Source: Trema orientale
Lineage: Eukaryota; Streptophyta; Magnoliopsida; Rosales; Cannabaceae
Length of the DNA stretch: 64,000 nucleotides
Direction: 5' to 3'
Assembly (NCBI GenBank): GCA_002914845.1
Contig: JXTC01000004.1
Span: 679,846 to 743,845 of the forward strand
The translations under genes and the position numbers were made by a program. Shown piece after piece: positions 46,701 through 57,667 of this stretch. The notes under the pieces are model-generated. The model searched no databases. It was given only the letters and a program-made list of their open reading frames with translations, and was not told where the DNA came from. Position 1 is the stretch's first letter. Every line of letters starts with the position of its first letter.

Positions 46701-48150
46701 CAAACTATTTAGACACAATTAGCACATCAAACAGTCCTGGGAGACCTGGATATTGGCTTCTGAGCAAAACGTACTAAAAGAATTTGTGCAGTTGCATATT
46801 GTCCTGTTTCCTTTCTCAAGCACAGCAGGATAGACAGATCATGTCTTCTTTTCTTTTCTAGGCAGCATGAATGAATCTCAAATTGATATTTGAAAAAAAA
46901 ATACTACAAATATACGGGATTTGGACAGGACTAGGACCAATTTTGGTTCAAATGACATTTCTATGATCACTTTTCAAAATGACCCTTTTAGTACCAGTAA
47001 TTTTTATGATGACTAACCAATAGCGACTATTCTTATGATCTGGCATAATGAAAATCTATGACCAAAAGTAACTTTCATATGGCAGTCATAATAAAAATAA
47101 CTAGTCCTAAAGAAGTCATTTTGAAAAAATAGTCCTAAGAAAGTTATTTGGACTCGGTATGGTCCTATTCAAGTCCATTTCCCTAGATAAATCTCTATGT
47201 CTATTTTTTTCTTTTTAGAATTTGTTTAAACAATAACTTTGAAATTGATGCCAAAAAAAGAAAAGTAATCCAGCTACATCTATTCTTTATCCTGAATCAT
47301 CCAAATATACGCACCAGATAGAGTTTACTAGACTCGCCACAATACTGGAGAAGTAAGTTGGCTTTCTCAATTGCTCTGTTTAACAAGCATAAAGCCTGTA
47401 TTCCTGTTGAGCACCGAGGTCTTGCTGATTCTATTTCTGGAAATATATTCGAAATTCTATCAACTAATCTCATAAGTTCTGAGCACATTAAAGAATGAAC
47501 CTGCAATTATGAATAACAAGAATTACAATCTATAACATAACAATATAACAATGACAGCTAAATAAATAAAAGCATAAAGAAAATATTCAAAGGCACAAAA
47601 GCACACTCAAGTTTGAGCTTCCTCGTGAAGATATATCTAAAGACAACTAATTACTTCTTATTCCCCTAAGTTTTAACAAGATTATAGTCCCTCTTTTCTT
47701 AATCTGACTGTGTACCAACCCATTATAGAAGCCTCACAGAGTTTCTCTATCTTCTTAAGCAAATTTTACAAGTTTCTATGGCCGCGTAAAAAAAATAAGA
47801 TTCAAACGTTTGGAAAGAAAGGTAATTCAGTGCTTAGGATCTCAGTGACTGGTAGAAGAACAGGTGTAAGAAAAGTTTTACCAATTGATTAGACAATACA
47901 CAACATTGTTAATATTTCATGCACCGAATACATAGTACTCACAGTATGATTAGATTTAGTTCACAACATTGGATTCTCTCGTTGTATATTTGTAGAGTTG
48001 ATAAAACAGATAGATTTGTGCAGCTATAAATAAATCCACACTCAAAAGTCAAAACATTCAAACTGGAAAAGAAATAATATGCAATTATTCTACCTTAAAG
48101 GAGCGAGTATTTGCGACTGTTCCCACAGCTTCGGCATCATCAGACCCCAT
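43758..48150 (-). CDS. U-box domain E3 ubiquitin ligase with ARM repeats (PUB6/7/45-like)
   Basis: A U-box protein recruits E2-ubiquitin and ubiquitinates its partners; plant U-box/ARM proteins of this kind act in the cytosol or nucleus, often in stress and immune signalling. Exons (minus): 48094-48150, 47315-47500, 46350-46457, 44826-45991 and 43758-44505. All junctions are GT-AG and total 2265 bases with no stop, giving 754 aa, near the family norm. The N-terminal UND-type region has MCSELMRLVDRISNIFPEIE and PRCSTGIQALCLLN. The U-box is at about 273-345, FRCPISSRLMYDPVVIASGQ to SMKDLISRWCTQ. C-terminal ARM repeats (about 480-700) include LECIPKLVSLL and IIPPLVNISINGS. The tail is Lys/Ser-rich (SSKASGFFGRKISMFSKSSG). 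This is the only intact U-box copy in the cluster. Confidence 0.93.
46916..47183. mobile_element. Intronic MITE, copy in U-box gene B
   Basis: Ends GGGATTTGGACAGGACTAGGACCA and inverted GGGAAATGGACTTGAATAGGACCA form a terminal inverted repeat with mismatches. It lies in intron 2 and corresponds to 29410-29736 of copy A. No coding capacity. Confidence 0.65.
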
Positions 48151-49880
48151 TCAAACTGGCTTTATATTTATATCTGGGCATTCAAAAAGCAAAGAAACAA
48201 ATGTTGAATTTCGATGTCTCTAAGAAAATGTCCATATTACAAAAAGATCTATGTTTGTGACGTTGTATGCAGACAGCACCTTTATGTAAATGGGAATACA
48301 CTGAACAAAGTGCAAACAAAGAAGCTTTATTCTTGACATGAAAACACAAATTCAGCATATTAAAAATTCAAACCAGAATGAACTACTAAACAAAGTTAAG
48401 AGAAAAAGTTTCATTTTCGACATGAATACATTAATTTAACCAATGAAAAACTGGAAATATCAAACATCCATTTGAAAAAGCACAGAGACACAAAAACAGG
48501 TAGAAAATATCAGTAATAGAATTAAAATCAAAACTACTAACCAAAGGCAAAATCATACTGGAAAGTAAGGTGAGTATGACATAACAGCTCTGTCTTCATG
48601 CAAAGATTAGAGAGAGAGTACATCGTGATTAAATTTTCAAAGTTCATTTCAATACATCGAAGCATCATTCCCATTTCCTACAATGACAATACCGTGGCTG
48701 ACAAAAATCCATGTTCACACAAGTTATGGTGCCTATCATCGTTATGGATTACTACCTCTACTTAAACCAAACTAGACCCAGATAACAGACTTACGGACCA
48801 CTGGCTCCTAAAAGTATACTTCTTGGGACCATAATTTAATGAAATTAGAATCAAATTTCTGTTCCCCGTCTACATGTTAACTTTTTTTTTCCCCCATTTT
48901 CTTATAACAAAAAGGAAATCCTTAATATTGAAGCAACATATTAACATGCTCCCATACACAAGAGAATTTCAAACATTTCTAGAACCGAATCAGAACATAG
49001 GAAAAAACACTCAGAAACATGAGACTCACACACAGTTGGCAGAACCCAGAACAGTGATGGAAAAGTCCTTCTTAAGCCCTCAGCCTTATCAACAGGTGTT
49101 AAATCGCCAGAACTATATATTGAATAATGAATATAGGCCACTACAACCCAATTCGTAATACAAAGATCTTCCTCTAAATAACTCAATAAACGCACTTCCT
49201 ATACGGTCACTAAAAGCACAAGGGACTCTAATCTGGCCAAGTGCGCCAACCGGACTCATAAACCACCACAATCAGCTTTCCCAACTTGGCGAATTTCAAG
49301 CAGGAGTCCCAATCTTCATACCATCTTCTCGAGCAGCCTTCTCATAAATAAGCAAAGTAAGTAAAAAACAGTAGCTCCACAGAAACTTCGTCCCAAAACA
49401 GAGCCCAATACTCAAATTCATAATCTTTTTGCTCATCAACAAAAAACCAGTTCCTCAAAACCAACAAAAATCCCCATAGACGAACCAGAACCAAAAACAA
49501 TCGAAAATTTCAGAAAGCAAAAAGAGCTTCCACTAGCTTTCAAGCCATAAAAACATAAACCCAATTAGGATAAAGCTCATATAAAGTTAATCATGCCATT
49601 AAAGTAGCTAAAACAGCATGATTCTCGGGAAAACCTGGGAAAAAGAACGAGAGAGAGAAAATTTTTATCTATGAAAGTAGACCAAGTAAGACACAAAAAT
49701 TATGAGAAAGAAACCGTCAAGTCGTCAACCCGTATCTGGTTTTCTCTTTAGTCTTTCACCATGAGAGAGAGAAAGAGAAGGGGGAGAGAAAGTCTGCGCC
49801 AAGAAGAGTAAAGATATGTTGGAGAGTCTCTCTCACAGTGTGAGTCTGTAGCCACGACATAGTCATCACTAGCCACTAAA
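48151..49880 (-). promoter_or_regulatory. 5' UTR, leader intron and promoter of U-box gene B
   Basis: Read on the minus strand, an acceptor GAATGCCCAG at about 48174 lies 23 bases before the ATG. A possible donor CCCAG|GTTTTC sits near 49636. Upstream of it (49640-49850) is CT-rich leader sequence (TTTCTCTCCCCCTTCTC, TTCTCTTTC) typical of a plant 5' UTR exon. I infer a non-coding first exon near 49640-49850 and a leader intron of about 1.4 kb. Copy A lacks this promoter segment. Confidence 0.5.
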
Positions 49881-50376
49881 ATAAAAGCGGTCATCATGAC
49901 GTATGTCCTTCCCTGGCTGTGACAGCAATGATGATGAAAGTAGCTTTTTGTGGGACCCGTTACAACAATATATGGTGGCCAAGTGGTCTGTGACGGAAGT
50001 GAAGGTAACTGTCCAGTGAAGATAAACCAGACAAAAACATATGCGCTGACATTTCAAACCGCAGCAGACTTACTTTGAACGATATTACAAATTCAACTCT
50101 CATAAAAATGTGTAATTATTTGGAGTTTTGGAATAGTATAACTTTATATAAGTGTAACGAAGAGTCAAAATACGGGCCAATTGGATTTGTTAAAAATCAA
50201 AGTCTAAACTGTTCAAATTTATTTGTTAATAAGTTAAACTTTCCAATAATATTATTATTTTTAAACTTTCCAATAATATTATTATTTTTGTTGCTTCCAT
50301 GTGATTATGCTAAAAAAAAAAAAGTGGTAGATTTTTCTTTGTCTAATTAGTGAAGTAAATCCAATCTAATTCAAAA
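49881..50376. other. Intergenic upstream of U-box gene B
   Basis: No gene. A tandem duplication of AAACTTTCCAATAATATTATTATTTTT lies near 50235-50290. Confidence 0.6.
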
Positions 50377-50530
50377 GTGGGTTGACTCAAAATGGTAAGA
50401 GTACTCATTATTTGAGATCTCGGTTTTAAGTTCGAGTCAGATTAGAAATAGGCATGAAAACCTATTATCCTTAATAAAGTGGGGTGAGAATTAGATAGTG
50501 ATGAGTATTTTTTTAAAATTTATAATAAGT
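50377..50530 (+). mobile_element. tRNA-derived SINE, copy 1
   Basis: The head GTGGGTTGACTCAAAATGG and GGTAAGAG match a tRNA box A region, and GTTCGAGTC matches box B about 45 bases later. The body GGCATGAAAACCTATTATCC and 3' end TAATAAGT match the element at 52884-53041. It is diverged and has no A tail. A functional tRNA is ruled out because the arms do not pair into a full cloverleaf. Confidence 0.75.
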
Positions 50531-51184
50531 AAAAATTATTAATTAAGTTCCACTTAAAAAAATTTAGTAAAATAAATCAAATAATGGTGGTGGTTGTAGT
50601 AGTAGCAGAAGATTTGTATATCTTCAACAATACTCGTGGACCTTCTAACAGGGAATAATAACGACGTTATCTTAGGATAAGGCAAGTGAGCGTCGTCGCT
50701 TGCTAGCTGAGTCTTCTCCAATATTTTCTTTTTTTTTAATACTTTTCTTTATTTCTTGGAATAATTGAATTGAATTGCTGCGCTTTTTCGGGTCCGTTTT
50801 TGCATTTGGTTCGCCATACGAAAAAGCAAACGGAACCTTTTAAAGTAGTATAGCAACGCGACTGTGACATGTAGGGTCCTCTTTTGAATTTTTTTTATTT
50901 TTTTTAAAAGAAAGCGTCAAGCAAAAGGTAACTATAAACGTGTATATATATTGTTTTAAGAGAAAATTTTAAAAAGGTGAAATGCATAATCTACCCCTTT
51001 AGTTTTGATAAATAAATAACGAAAATATCTTATTTGATTAAGACATTAATTCGAATTCCACCCTCATCTAATTTAGTTGGAATTAAGTATTTTTTTAAGG
51101 AAAAATATCAAAAATCTTTCAAGTGTTTTGATAAAATACTAGTTTACAGCGTATGTCTTTAAAAATACAGTTGGATTTGGTCAA
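50531..51184. other. Intergenic
   Basis: No gene; short repeats of GGTGGTGGTTGTAGTAGTAG near 50587 and T runs. Confidence 0.6.
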
Positions 51185-52100
51185 AATTATGTGGCTTTTT
51201 ATTACTAAAACCTCCTAAACTCGAAACAATTCAGTAAAATTAACTCTGAACTCAATTTTGTAGAGAAAAATCTCATAGACTCGGAACAATTTAGTAAAAT
51301 TAACCTTGAGCTCAATTTTTCATAGCAAAATCCTACGAAATCTCCTAATATTAAAGGAAAACCCTCTGAAGTATCATAATATTAGTTTTGTTTGGAAAAA
51401 AAAATGCTTATATTTTTACTATTAAGTCCTTATTCTCTTATTTGTGACTTTTAGGTTCTCATTATTATATTTTTGTTTCACGTTAATCTATTTTAATATT
51501 TTCTATTCAAAGCTGTTCTCAATTAGCACTTGTCCAAAAGGTGCTCATTTCAGCAGGGATAAAATTAGAAACAAAAAGAAATTATTATTTAAAAAAATAA
51601 AAAAAGAGTTGGGGTTATCATTTTCTTTTAAGACGGGTGAAAGAAATTGGAAAATTTTATAAGGTTCCAATATGGATCTACTTTGTTCCAATTTTATCTC
51701 TGCTGAGATGAGCACCTTTTGGGCAAATATCAATTAACAAGAGTTTTGGATAAGAAAGATTAAAATGGATTAACATGAAACAAAAATATAATAATGATGA
51801 TCTAAAAGCCACAAATAAGAGAATAATTACTTAACAGCAAAAAAAAAAAAAAAAAAAACTAACATAAACATTTTTTTTTTCTAACAAAACTAATATTAAG
51901 GGACTTTAAGGGGGGTTCTGCTTTAATATTAGGGGACTTTAGGAGTTTTGTTTTAAAAAATTGAGTTCAAGGTTAATTTTACTAAATTATTCTAAGTTCA
52001 GGGAGTTTTACTCTAAAAATTGAGTTCATGGTTAATTTTACTGAATTATTCCGAATTTAGGGAATTTTAGTAATAAAAAGCCAAATTATGTTGTGAAACA
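51185..52100. mobile_element. Foldback element with arms of about 370-400 bp
   Basis: Long imperfect inverted repeats: left GTGGCTTTTTATTACTAAAA at 51191 and right TTTTAGTAATAAAAAGCCAA at about 52065; left CTCTTATTTGTGACTTTTAG and right CTAAAAGCCACAAATAAGAG; left AAAAGGTGCTCATTTCAGCA and right TGCTGAGATGAGCACCTTTT. The centre (about 51560-51690) is the only unpaired part. Within each arm a sub-repeat (CAATTTAGTAAAATTAACC, GAGCTCAATTTT) occurs twice. No transposase frame; long-TIR elements of this sort are often non-autonomous Mutator-like, which I cannot prove here. Confidence 0.85.
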
Positions 52101-52643
52101 TAATTGGTTGCATAGTCTTAGAACATACAAACAATGCCTCTGACCAGGTTCCAAAAAAAAACCTTAAAACATTGTTGGGTATATTTATAAAGAAATGGCC
52201 TTTTTTTAAAGATCGATTTAAAAAATGATCATTTTTTACACCTATTTAATAAATAACTATTTTATAATTTTGTTGTGATAAATGGCCATTCTTTAGTTAA
52301 TCTACTTTTTATAAAGAAAATTAATTTTTTATAAAGTAAATCAATTTTTTACAAAATAAATTAATTTTCAAAAAATAAATCAATATATTTTGATATATTA
52401 AATATGAGAAACGATCATTTTTTAAATAATTTTCAAAATTCAGCTATTTTTTAAATTATGTTTGAAAATGGCTATTATGCAAACTATGATCCAAAATTTG
52501 GTCGTTTGGCTAAAAAGCCCTTTGTTTATTTTCTCTAAAATAAAAAGAAGAAAAAAAGAAGAATAGACTATAACAAACACAAATGAATAATCACTCATTT
52601 TTGTGTTCACAATAAACAAAATGAATCGGTATCAATTATTTAA
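52101..52643. other. AT-rich intergenic, possible decayed TIR element
   Basis: Contains repeated ATAAATTAATTTT/AAAATAAATC motifs and TGATCATTTTTT. Ends near 52190 (AAATGGCCTTTTTTT) and 52500 (CCAAAATTTGGTCGTTTGGC) resemble the termini of the element at 55228-56460. No gene. Confidence 0.4.
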
Positions 52644-52677
<34 letters not shown>

Positions 52678-52684
52678 AAAAAAA
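52644..52684. repeat. Poly-C (24) followed by poly-A (16)
   Basis: A pure run of 24 C, one G, then 16 A. Long pure C runs are rare in plant nuclear DNA and prone to length error in sequencing. Confidence 0.9.
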
Positions 52685-52718
52685 CCCCTCCAACATTTAC
52701 ATTCCTAGTGAAATTATT

Positions 52719-52797
52719 ATTGATTTATTAATCCAAAGAGATATTTTTGTTACTTCTGAAAAATTGTACGTATATATTAACATTTCACCTTAATTCA
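52719..52797 (-). repeat. Inverted copy of 42664-42742
   Basis: About 79 bases beginning TTATTAATCCAAAGAGATAT and ending TTAACATTTCACCTTA are the near-exact reverse complement of the stretch from AAGGTGAAATGTTAA to TTGGATTAATAA in the TIR element at 41424-42798. Probably a fragment of the same element family. Confidence 0.85.
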
Positions 52798-52883
52798 AAG
52801 AGTATTTTTAATGGGCATGCAATATGCTAAATTTTAGAGCTTTTCTTTTTTTTTTTAAAAGTGATGCTTAACTAATGACCTTC

Positions 52884-53041
52884 ACTTATTACAAATTAAA
52901 AGAAAATACCTATTACTACCCAATCCCTATCCCACCCCATTAGGGTAGGGATAATAGGTTTTCACGCCTACCCCCGGTGTGACTCGAATCTATGACCAAG
53001 ATCCTAGATAGTGGGTGCTCTTACCACTTGAGCTAACCCAC
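52884..53041 (-). mobile_element. tRNA-derived SINE, copy 2
   Basis: On the minus strand the head reads GTGGGTTAGCTCAAGTGG, then GGTAAGAGCACC (box A), with GATTCGAGTC (box B) downstream. The body GGCGTGAAAACCTATTATCC and end TAATAAGT are shared with 50377-50530. It is better preserved than copy 1 and in the opposite orientation. Confidence 0.82.
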
Positions 53042-54052
53042 TTCGTCAAGCATTGAGCTTAAAAATAAATGAATAAATTCAACGATTTTCTATATTTAAC
53101 ATAAATTTTAGTATCTTCTATTTATTTTGTTGAATATCACACAAAAAATAAAACATACTAAATTTAACATGTGCTAAAATTTATAATATTGTCATTATAG
53201 TCCGAGACAGAGGAGAACGGGGCAAGTGGGGGACATGGCCCCACTTAATCTTTTTTTATTTATTATTTTATATGTACATAAAACTTATTTTTCTTTTAAG
53301 TTCCAACAATATCCCTTATGTAAGATATGAATTGAGACACTTTAAATGTTAAATTTTCTTTTATTTAATTTTTGATATCGAAATTGAGAAGAAAAAAAAA
53401 AGGTATTGGAAAACACCTTCTTACTGTCTCATATGACATTTCTAATTTGTATTTAAAATTCCCAAACCTCCACGAAAATAGGTTTCTAATTAAAATCAAA
53501 TTAGTTTGTAAGTTTATGTTTCATCTGTACGGGAAGTTTTAAAAAGGATTTATTTTTTTGTTTTAGCATTGAAATTGTTATCTTTATTCTTCTCTTTTTT
53601 AGTGAAACTTGTTTGTAATTTTATTCAATAACAACTAAATTATCCAAAACTTAATGATATGTCATATCTTTCTTCTTTTATTCATTTTTCTTTCATTTAT
53701 ATTAATTTTATAGAAATTTGTTCAATTTCTTCTTAAATAATTTTTGTTTTATTTTTTTGGGTTTTTTTAAATGCTTAAAATTAAAATATAGATAAGCCAA
53801 AAATATATAGAAACTTATAATTTTGACTCAATTTTTTACGTTTTGTATTTGTATTTTTCTCCAGAGTTTTTAAATGGAAAATATATTTATATGGTCTTGC
53901 TTTTGCATTTTAAAGGCCTGTGTTCTTTGTAACATTTTATTATTATTACAAAATTTTCAAAAAAAATTTGGTAAGTATTACCATTAAAAAATAAAATAAA
54001 ATTCACCCCCCACTATGAAGATGTTCTCGCTCTCCACCGCTAATTATAACAT
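53042..54052. other. Intergenic, AT-rich
   Basis: No gene. A short G-rich stretch at about 53198-53250 (GACAGAGGAGAACGGGGC ... GGCCCCACTTAAT) resembles the ends of the TIR element at 58277. Confidence 0.5.
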
Positions 54053-54415
54053 GGCTCCGTTTGGTTCACCTATTTGAATGTGTGTATTTGAATGGAAATT
54101 GTGGAATGTGTTATAATAAGAATGAGAGACATTTGAAGTGAAATAAATTAGAATGAGTTATAATTAAAATGGGAGACATTAGAATGGACCATTTAAAAAC
54201 ACTTCTTAAGCTTCATTCTTATTCCAAGACACAAAAAACTCATTCCAAAGATTGATGTGACTGATAGACCATTTAAATGAAAAAACTGAATTGTTGAAAC
54301 AAACACACATTCTAAAAAACTATTTGAATGAAAAAACTGGAATTGTTAAAACAAACACTCACTCCAATAGGTTTTCCATTTGAATGGAATAGAATGAGTG
54401 AAACAATCAGGCCCC
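54053..54415. mobile_element. MITE with GGCTCCGTTTGG-type ends
   Basis: The left end GGCTCCGTTTGGTTCAC and inverted right end GGGGCCTGATTGTTTCAC form an imperfect inverted repeat. GAATG motifs dominate the interior, and a stretch (TGAATGAAAAAACTGNAATTG) is duplicated near 54275 and 54325. No ORF. Confidence 0.55.
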
Positions 54416-55227
54416 ATATTTTTAAGTTTACAGTTTTGCTATTGATGTGTTTTAGAATTTACAATATTGCTTTTATAGCATTTGTAATATCGTATAATAT
54501 GGTCCTTATTTTAATTTAAAATATGTACATTTTACGATGTGGCCACTTTAATTTTTAGCATTTGTAAAAATTTACAATATTACCATTGTATTAAATTAAA
54601 AATATATATAAGGTTACAATATGGCCAATTGAATACATGTACTCTCTTTCTAATCTTTTTTTTCATTAATATTTTTTATTCACAATTTTACCCTACTAAA
54701 TTCTATGAATTGGAGTTTCTATCACTTATTTGCTACTCTTTTTTTATTTTTTCATATTTATATATATATATATTTTTTGTGCATGTATAACTGTAATTGT
54801 TGAAACATAAGTGCATGTATTGACTACTCTGCTCATTTATATATAATATAAGTGATTATATTGGTAAGTAAAATAAAGCTTCTAACACTGGTAATTGAAT
54901 GATATAATAATAGGAATTAATAGTAGAAAAAAGAAGATATGTTAAATACAAAATAATATTTTTTTAGTATATGTATATATTGGAACAAAATTTAAAAAAA
55001 TGTATTCTAAATTTAACAAATTTTTTCAAATATAATATTAATACATCATTTTTAAGAATAATGAATTGGAGATAGTCTAAAAAAGTTATTTTGAACCAAA
55101 AAATATAGAGAAAATTTGATTTCATATGATAAAATGAAATAAAAATTGAAAAATCATAGAGTTTAAATTTTTTTAGAAAAATCCTAGATTTATTTAGATT
55201 AACATCACATTAAAGAGGCTTATAAAA
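54416..55227. other. Intergenic, AT-rich
   Basis: Only AT-rich sequence with repeats of TTTACAATAT; nothing coding. Confidence 0.6.
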
Positions 55228-56460
55228 ATATGACCAAATTTTAGGCCTAATTTAAGTAAATATCCCTTTGTCAAATATTATAGTAAAATGTCTAGTATAT
55301 ATGTTTATATACCAAGTATAAAAAATTATATACCAAGTATATTTCAGTATAATAACTGAAATTGGTAGATAAATATATGTACCAAGTGTAAAAATATATA
55401 TACCTGAACATTTAGTTATAAAATTTAAAAAATAGACATCTACTTAATCAAATTTAAAATATTAGTCATTCACTTAAATTTCTCCACACGACTAAAAGAC
55501 ATTTAGAAAAATACCACTTTTACCAATAGATGAGGTACTTGAGGTAACCGTTCAAGTTACCTGAGGTAAATTACCTCAAGTAACTCGATTGATCACCCCA
55601 AACCCGACTGAAAACCACGAGTACCTTTGAAAAAAGTGAATTTTTAAGAAAAAAGTAGTATTTCTATAAATATTTTCTAAAATATGTATATTTCTATATA
55701 ACTCTTATAAAATAATATTTTTCAAAATATATATGGAATTTTTTTAAGAAATTTAGCTCATCGAGTGTTTTCATTTAATATTTTTGATAAATAGTATTAT
55801 TCTAAATAAACATTGGAAAATGATATTTTTTAAAAGAATATGACTTTTAAAATTAACCCATCAAGGAGTTTTCAATTTTTCGAACTTTTGTTCTGGAATT
55901 TTGTAAGAAAATTATGATATTCCGAGTAAGCCCATGTGTGAATATGCTACCAAATATATATATATATATGAGAAAATTAGAGGCCCTCTACACCTTCTTT
56001 TGAAAAGAATTAGAAAAATACGGTGGACTCAGACTCTTTTAGATTCGGTACCTAATTTTTAGAAAAATATCATTTTTTGAAATTTTTTGAGAAAAATAAT
56101 ATTTTTTAAAATAGTAACTAGTGACCAGTAACCAGTTTTCAAGTACTGATAACTAGTAACCAAAGGTATTTATAATTAGTAATTGGTAACCGGTAACTAA
56201 GTTTGAGACCCATATTTTAAATTTGATTAAGTAGATATCCATTTTTAAAATTTTATAGCTAAATATTCAAGCATATATATTTTTATATTTGGTAGATATA
56301 TGTATCTACCAATTTTAGTTATATATATTGAAATATACTGAGTATATAAATTTTTATGCTTGGTATATAAACATATATACGGGATATTTTGCTATAACAT
56401 TTTTAAAAATAGACATTTACTTAAACTGAGCCCAAAATTTGGTCATTTTACTATAATTTC
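55228..56460. mobile_element. Long-TIR element with arms of about 235 bp
   Basis: The left arm 55228-55465 (ATGACCAAATTTTAGG ... CTACTTAATCAAATTTAAAA) is the imperfect reverse complement of the right arm, about 56205-56455 (TTTTAAATTTGATTAAGTAG ... CCAAAATTTGGTCAT). The interior of about 740 bases has GGTAACT/GTTACC motifs (about 55550 and 56115-56205) and no transposase. Target duplication not resolved. Confidence 0.82.
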
Positions 56461-57297
56461 AAAAACTGGTAGCTAGTAACTATTTTAAAAATAGTACGTT
56501 TCTAAAAACTTTTTAAAAGGTCATATTTTTCTAGAAAAAACGGTACGAAAATTGGGAAAAAAAAAAACTAATCCATCGTATTTTTATAATTCTTTTTGGT
56601 TTTTATAGGTAAAAATATTATAAACTGAAATATATAAATTATATTTTTGCTACGTGTTTTTTTTTTTTGGAAATAAAATTTCGCTATTTGCACGCATACC
56701 AATCCTCATTTAATTGGTTTTGTGGAAATATATATATAACAAACTCTTTGAGTTCTTTGAGATGTAGGTATTCGTATCACGTAGCAAAAATGTCATAAAA
56801 ATATGTGGAAGCATGTATAATCAGGAACAGAGCTCTTCAGGGTTGAGTGGGCACTGGCAATTGCCCCCACTGTATTTTCGAAAAAAAAAATCTTATATAT
56901 AACTATAATATATTGGCGCCAGATTTAGTATATTATATATATAACTGTAGCCCATTCTCTCATTCGAGGAACAAAGTAGCCCATTCGCTCGCTAAGCTTA
57001 GCTCTTTTTTGAGCTCTTCTATTTTTTGGTTTGGAGAAATTTCAAATTGTATTGCTAATCTTGTGACAAATGACTTACTTTTTTTATACAACTATCCTTT
57101 TCTTTCAAAAAAAAAAAAGAAAAACTATAGTATATTGGCGCCAGATTTAGTATATTATACATGTATATAGAATATAGACATCACTTAAATAAGAAAAATT
57201 TATAGAGGTACGTTTACACATTTATGTTGGGCCTTTTGCAAATTTTCTTTGGCCTACGACAAATTCTACCGACTCAAATCTCATGTTGAGGTATAAT
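56461..57297. other. Intergenic with a direct repeat
   Basis: TATTGGCGCCAGATTTAGTA followed by TATTATA occurs at about 56911 and 57131, in the same orientation, 220 bases apart. A stretch at about 56825-56870 (CAGAGCTCTTCAGG ... GCCCCCACT) is related to the 58277 element. No gene. Confidence 0.6.
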
Positions 57298-57667
57298 TAG
57301 AGCTGTAAATATGGGCGGCCCGGTCCGGCCCGTTCGGGCCAAAAGAGAAATTTGGACTGGGCCGGGCTGTGAATAGTAACAGGCCGGCCCGACCCGAAAG
57401 TCTAAAAGGAAGGCTCGGCCCGGCCCTATAGCACGATGGTTATATACTGGGCCGGGCCGGCCCGATACTATTTCATTAAAATATTATTTTTTTAAAATAT
57501 TAATTACAAGAAACGACAAAAAAATATTTTTTTTTTTTAAAATTGACAACCGGCCGGCCCGACGGGCTCACTATCTCGGCCCGTGAATAGTGTCGGGCCA
57601 GGCCGGGCCGATCCCAGGCCAAATTTGCGGGCCCGGCCATTTGGCCCAGCCCATATTTACAACTCTA
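57298..57667. mobile_element. GC-rich hAT MITE with 8-bp TSD
   Basis: The 370-bp element has terminal inverted repeats TAGAGCTGTAAATATGGGC and, inverted, TAGAGTTGTAAATATGGGC (one mismatch), flanked by an exact 8-bp duplication GGTATAAT (57290-57297 and 57668-57675). Both ends are dense in GGGCCGGGC/GCCCGGCC motifs, which stand out against the AT-rich surroundings. No ORF of its own. Confidence 0.93.

Larger units (their letters stand above)
43365..48960 (-). repeat. U-box segmental duplication, copy B
   Basis: Counterpart of 25921-32350 in direct orientation, including 3' flank, all introns and 5' flank. Confidence 0.85.

Noticed and set aside
50377..50530. Possible tRNA gene from box A and box B matches
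   Set aside because: No full cloverleaf, diverged, and shares a non-tRNA body with the element at 52884. It is a SINE head.
53790..54790. Short open frames rich in Phe, Ile and Tyr
   Set aside because: AT-rich composition alone produces these. No splice sites, domains or repeats support coding.
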